A program made the position numbers and the translations under genes. From positions 13,573 through 77,572 of the forward strand of contig CAAGAN010000032.1 of assembly GCA_900767825.1 (NCBI GenBank): DNA of 64,000 nucleotides, given 5' to 3'. This document shows positions 60,972 through 64,000 of this stretch, piece after piece. Each line of letters opens with the position of its first letter. Positions within the stretch are counted from its first letter, which is position 1. This DNA comes from Bacilli bacterium (GTDB lineage: Bacteria > Bacillota_I > Bacilli_A > RFN20 > CAG-826). Below the pieces are notes generated by a model. That model was not told the DNA's origin. It worked only from the letters and a program-made list of their open reading frames with translations, and ran no database searches.

Positions 60972-60996
60972 ACTACATGGGTCAATTATTTTCACT
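60972..60996 (-). repeat. Dispersed intergenic motif, copy F
   Basis: On the minus strand AAAATAATTGACCCATGTAG, the most diverged copy; it includes the stop codon of the ABC gene. Confidence 0.5.
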
Positions 60997-63714
60997 TTTT
61001 TCCAGTCTTTTTCCAATAAATAAAGAAGATATAACATAAAGGATAAAAGTTATAGTTATGAAGAGAAATGGCTCATAAGAGAAGCTAAATCCAATAGGAG
61101 ATCCAAAGCTATTCCCTATAATTTTTGAGCCTAAAAATAGCAACGGGAACATCATTAAAGAGGATAAGAAAGAGGCCGCTACAATTAGGATCATTGACTT
61201 ATAAAAGAAAAAGCAAAATTCTTCCTTTTTAGGTAATCCAATGCTAAAGAAAAGCCTCCTGGTATCTTTGTCGTCTTCATAATTTGTATACATGATAAAG
61301 CCAAATAACAATAACGATAAAAATATCGTCCCTATCGAAGAAAAAAGTAATAAGCTGCCAACATAGGATGTAGTTTGATTCATTGAAGAAGAAACATAAT
61401 CATCAACGTTTAGAAAATAAAAACCATCCATTTTTCTTTCTAGATTTTCCTTGTATTTCAATAATCGCTTTTGGTTAGAAAAGAAGAGGACGTATCCATT
61501 CTTTTTTAAATTAAATGTAGATACTCCTAAATATGAAAAAAGATATTCCTCTAATAAGGAAGGGGATATATAAAGAATTAAATCCTCGTTATCCACTACA
61601 TCAATAACATTTAAAGACCCATTCTTGAAATTTCTAATTATTTTGTCTCTATTAAGCGAAGAAGAAACTTCATAAGAAAAGAAAAGATGTTCTTTGTTTT
61701 CTAATCTATTTCTTAATCCTTTTGAAATTAAGACATCATTAGATTTTAAGTTATTAGAAGAAGATAAAATTGGAGAGATTTTTATTTTCTTGTCAAAAGG
61801 AGTCAGGATATTCCCGCTACAAACATCGCTTGGAAGAAAATCGAAAGAAAACGTTTCTAAAGTTGAAACTGTCTCTGAAACACTATTCAAATTATCTAAG
61901 GAAGAAGATAAGAAAAACTGGGGCAAAAAACCTGTAAAAATCGTTTCATTAGAGCCATAAAATCCATAATGTTGCAAGCCAAGATAAGGAACCCCTGTAT
62001 CAATTATTTGATTAAAGCATGATTCTTCGTTATGGTTGCTTTTATAAACATAAACCCTATTACTTAAACAAAAAGAAGCGTCGCATGTTGATGATAAATA
62101 CAAACTGGAATTCGGTTCAAAATAAAGCAAAGAATATCTATCATCATTTTTAATATTCCTATAGAAAAGCTCTTTATCTTTTAAATAAACAAAAGGCAAT
62201 TGGTATACATATTGGGGGTTCGGGTTTTCTCCTGTTTCATCCGGTCTAAAATTCATTTTATCTATAAATATGGTCTTGTTCCATTTACTTGAAGAATGTA
62301 GTAGCAAAGGAAGTTTGGTTTTTGTTATTCCTTTAATCGTAAAAAGTTCCTGGTCATCAAATTCAATGTCTTTATTTTCCACATTCAAAAGGAACCTGAC
62401 TGAATTTGAAGATAAATAAGATCCAAAAGACTCATAGCTTCTAGCAATCCCAAGTTGCAGACATATTGAATTTAAATAATCAAAAGGAAGGCCGATTACA
62501 AGTTCATCATCTTCCAAGGAGGAGATTCCGCTAGGATAAATAGGTTCTTCCACTTCTTTTAACCAAACAAATTCATTTATGTGTTTTGATGAAAAATAAG
62601 GCAATGGGATGTTTTGATATAAAGTTAAAAGAAAACACGAATCATCACTTTTGAATAAAGATGGAAAATCAAAATTAAGATGAAATCCATAATCAATAAC
62701 ATCTTCTTTATAGTCTTCTGATAAAGCAATCAGGCTTTTCTCATCACAAGGGTATAAATTTGGGTTCACATTATCCTTTCCAGAAATAATCAATTGATTC
62801 GGGATGGAAAAAGAAGAGAGGGCACGTTTCACTTCTTTTTCCATGCTGAAACGGATATAACTAGAAAATCCGGCAAAACAAAACGATGCAAAGCAACAAA
62901 ACAAAGTAAGATAAAACCTGAATTTCTTACTAATTAAATCTTTATAAGCTATTTTAAGACGGTCAAGAAAAGATAATCCAATTTTGTCTTTTTTTCTTGT
63001 GTTATAGGTACTTATTGGATTTATTCCTGACTTCTTATTTTCTAGGCATTTTTCTAATTTAATCTTTTTATCTTTTATTGAATATATTTGGTCACAATAA
63101 CGTTCTAATAAATCTATATTATGAGAAGAAACTATAACCAAGTGATTTTTAGAATAATTCTTTAAAGCATCAAAAAGCTTTCTTCCATTTTTTTCATCTA
63201 AAGATGCGGTTGGTTCATCCGCTAAAAGTAACTTGGCATCACTAGTCAAGCAAAGGCAACTTGCCACTCTTTCCTTTTCGCCTCCAGAAAGATTTTTAGC
63301 CTTTTCATCTGCCTTACTACTTAAGTCAAATTGTCTAAGTAGATTCTTTCCCTTTTTGTTTTTAATAATCTTTTCTTCTTTTGAAGTCGCATTTAACAAA
63401 AGCAAAACATTGTCTAAAACACTTTCTTGATTTAGCAAAGGATAATCCTGGAATATGAATCCAACATTATTTATTCGATACATTCTTAAAGCATTCTCGC
63501 CTAGAGATTTCAAAGAAATATTATTTACGACGATAGATCCTTTATAAGATGAATCTAGTCCTCCAAGCATTTTAAGTAAGCTTGATTTCCCTGAACCAGA
63601 TGGTCCGCTCAATCCAATTAAACCATATTTAGGCAAATGAATTTCAGCATCTTTAAAAATAATTTGCTTATTAAAAGACTTATTAAGTTTTGAAACGGAA
63701 ACAAAATATTTCAT
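60982..63714 (-). CDS. Fused ABC ATPase-FtsX-type permease, 910 aa
   Basis: The N-terminal ~220 residues are a MacB/LolD-type ATPase: GLSGPSGSGKSSLLKMLGG near 34-52, signature NLSGGEKERVAS and Walker B LLLADEPTASLD. A first membrane helix is near 267-287, then a ~480-residue outer domain, then three helices at the C-terminus in the FtsX/MacB arrangement. MacB-like systems work as mechanotransmitters, often for peptides or cell-wall hydrolases. It starts as ATGA on the stop of the permease fragment 63711-63920. The C-terminal motif is complete. Confidence 0.88.
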   Translation of the reverse strand: MKYFVSVSKLNKSFNKQIIFKDAEIHLPKYGLIGLSGPSGSGKSSLLKMLGGLDSSYKGSIVVNNISLKSLGENALRMYRINNVGFIFQDYPLLNQESVLDNVLLLLNATSKEEKIIKNKKGKNLLRQFDLSSKADEKAKNLSGGEKERVASCLCLTSDAKLLLADEPTASLDEKNGRKLFDALKNYSKNHLVIVSSHNIDLLERYCDQIYSIKDKKIKLEKCLENKKSGINPISTYNTRKKDKIGLSFLDRLKIAYKDLISKKFRFYLTLFCCFASFCFAGFSSYIRFSMEKEVKRALSSFSIPNQLIISGKDNVNPNLYPCDEKSLIALSEDYKEDVIDYGFHLNFDFPSLFKSDDSCFLLTLYQNIPLPYFSSKHINEFVWLKEVEEPIYPSGISSLEDDELVIGLPFDYLNSICLQLGIARSYESFGSYLSSNSVRFLLNVENKDIEFDDQELFTIKGITKTKLPLLLHSSSKWNKTIFIDKMNFRPDETGENPNPQYVYQLPFVYLKDKELFYRNIKNDDRYSLLYFEPNSSLYLSSTCDASFCLSNRVYVYKSNHNEESCFNQIIDTGVPYLGLQHYGFYGSNETIFTGFLPQFFLSSSLDNLNSVSETVSTLETFSFDFLPSDVCSGNILTPFDKKIKISPILSSSNNLKSNDVLISKGLRNRLENKEHLFFSYEVSSSLNRDKIIRNFKNGSLNVIDVVDNEDLILYISPSLLEEYLFSYLGVSTFNLKKNGYVLFFSNQKRLLKYKENLERKMDGFYFLNVDDYVSSSMNQTTSYVGSLLLFSSIGTIFLSLLLFGFIMYTNYEDDKDTRRLFFSIGLPKKEEFCFFFYKSMILIVAASFLSSLMMFPLLFLGSKIIGNSFGSPIGFSFSYEPFLFITITFILYVISSLFIGKRLEKSENN

Positions 63715-63920
63715 TCGTCTTTGAGTTCCTTGGCGATATCGATTTTTGATAAAAGGAAATAAAGAAGCAAAAACGATAATAAATATATAGATATAGCAAA
63801 TATCAAAAATAGAATCGGAATAAAAAAAGGTATCCCGTTGAAATTTAATAATGGATTAATGATAAGAAAATCAAAGCCTAGCGAGAGAATACGGAATTCT
63901 GTGTAAACCAGAAACTCGCT
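63711..63920 (-). pseudogene. C-terminal fragment of a second FtsX/MacB-like permease
   Basis: An open frame of 69 codons with no ATG, closed by a TAA at its upstream end. It reads FRILSLGFDFLIINPLL, then a long hydrophobic helix and SKIDIAKELKDE, the typical last helix and charged end of a FtsX-type permease. Its stop overlaps the ABC fusion start as ATGA, as a functional upstream gene would. The upstream part is missing, so it is a remnant, possibly of a full permease gene truncated by deletion. Confidence 0.6.
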
Positions 63921-63934
63921 TTAACGTTCTAATT

Positions 63935-64000
63935 CTATAACTCGATTAATTCGTCTTCAATATATTCCCTCCCCCTTATCGGCCTTGCGCCTACCTTGAA
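63935..64000 (-). CDS. C-terminal end of a Clp AAA+ ATPase (partial, gene continues beyond the window)
   Basis: The last 21 codons read GARPIRGREYIEDELIEL before TAG, matching the GARPLxRxIQxxIEDPL signature at the end of ClpB/ClpC/ClpE. Usually this is GARPLRRAIQR; here the basic run is partly changed. The type of Clp protein cannot be decided. Confidence 0.7.
   Translation of the reverse strand, partial: FKVGARPIRGREYIEDELIEL

Overview
The window is AT-rich bacterial chromosome, densely packed with short intergenic gaps and strong AGGAGG-type ribosome binding sites at many genes. Gene content points to a small-genome, Gram-positive-derived lineage related to Bacilli, Erysipelotrichia and Mollicutes (RF39-like gut bacteria would fit; this is inference). 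Supporting genes are RNase J, long-form HPF, Spx, YlbF, RNA polymerase delta (rpoE), a one-chain Fe-S serine dehydratase, the MEP-pathway enzymes IspD and IspF, a short zinc-containing ProRS, and several ylbF-rsmD-coaD or argS-rpoE style neighbourhoods known from Bacillus. TGA is a stop and Trp is TGG, so the code is standard (table 11), unlike mycoplasmas. No rRNA, insertion sequence, prophage or CRISPR array was seen.

Layout. 1-1.45 kb: a truncated AAA ATPase, a Fic protein and tRNA-Ser(GCT). 1.5-4.8 kb: proS and a degenerate GGDEF-EAL membrane protein. 4.8-6.9 kb: tRNA-Ser(CGA), a small unknown gene and a DUF4143-type ATPase with a repeated operator. 6.9-9.5 kb: an ECF sigma / anti-sigma / secreted-protein operon. 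9.5-12.5 kb: MarR plus MATE efflux pump, and a YitT protein. 12.5-14.2 kb: a thioredoxin-like membrane protein and a lipoprotein gene whose natural start codon reads ACG. 14.4-16.4 kb: coaD-rsmD-ylbF and def. 16.5-18.9 kb: two exported proteins. 19-31 kb: housekeeping (rnj, maf, CYTH, spx, trpS, phosphosugar mutase, pseudouridine synthase, tRNA-Ser(GGA), Nudix, serine dehydratase). 31-36.2 kb: regulators, small membrane proteins, a second ATPase and an HAD-led three-gene operon. 36.3-41.2 kb: hpf, metK with a structured leader, a TSCPD-type gene with pduL, mgtE and tRNA-Leu(GAG). 41.3-45.7 kb: DUF4143 ATPase, GNAT, CotH-like lipoprotein and a candidate 6S-like RNA. 45.8-51.2 kb: ABC-F, LemA-like, and the HAD-ispD-S1-pgi operon. 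51.3-51.8 kb: five tRNAs. 52.3-60.8 kb: pepF, NifU-type protein, CysQ-like, DHH, rpoE-argS-ispF-ychF and a cold-shock gene. 61-64 kb: a fused ABC ATPase-permease, a decayed permease fragment and the C-terminus of a Clp ATPase.

The main surprises are regulatory and non-coding. A ~20-bp intergenic motif (core GCGACCCGTGTAT) recurs six times. Four unrelated-looking AAA ATPase genes each carry their own palindromic or direct repeats nested in or beside the promoter. metK has a long folded leader that I cannot match to any known SAM riboswitch. A ~170-nt rod-shaped RNA with its own promoter and terminator lies at 44.8-44.9 kb. Several genes have a -10 box so close to the ATG, with no Shine-Dalgarno sequence, that their mRNAs look leaderless. 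Anomalous proteins include an EIIB-like domain without its cysteine, a PduL with a Cys/His-rich tail, and an anti-sigma factor whose outer domain resembles its neighbouring secreted protein. All family names come from reading motifs, without database searches.
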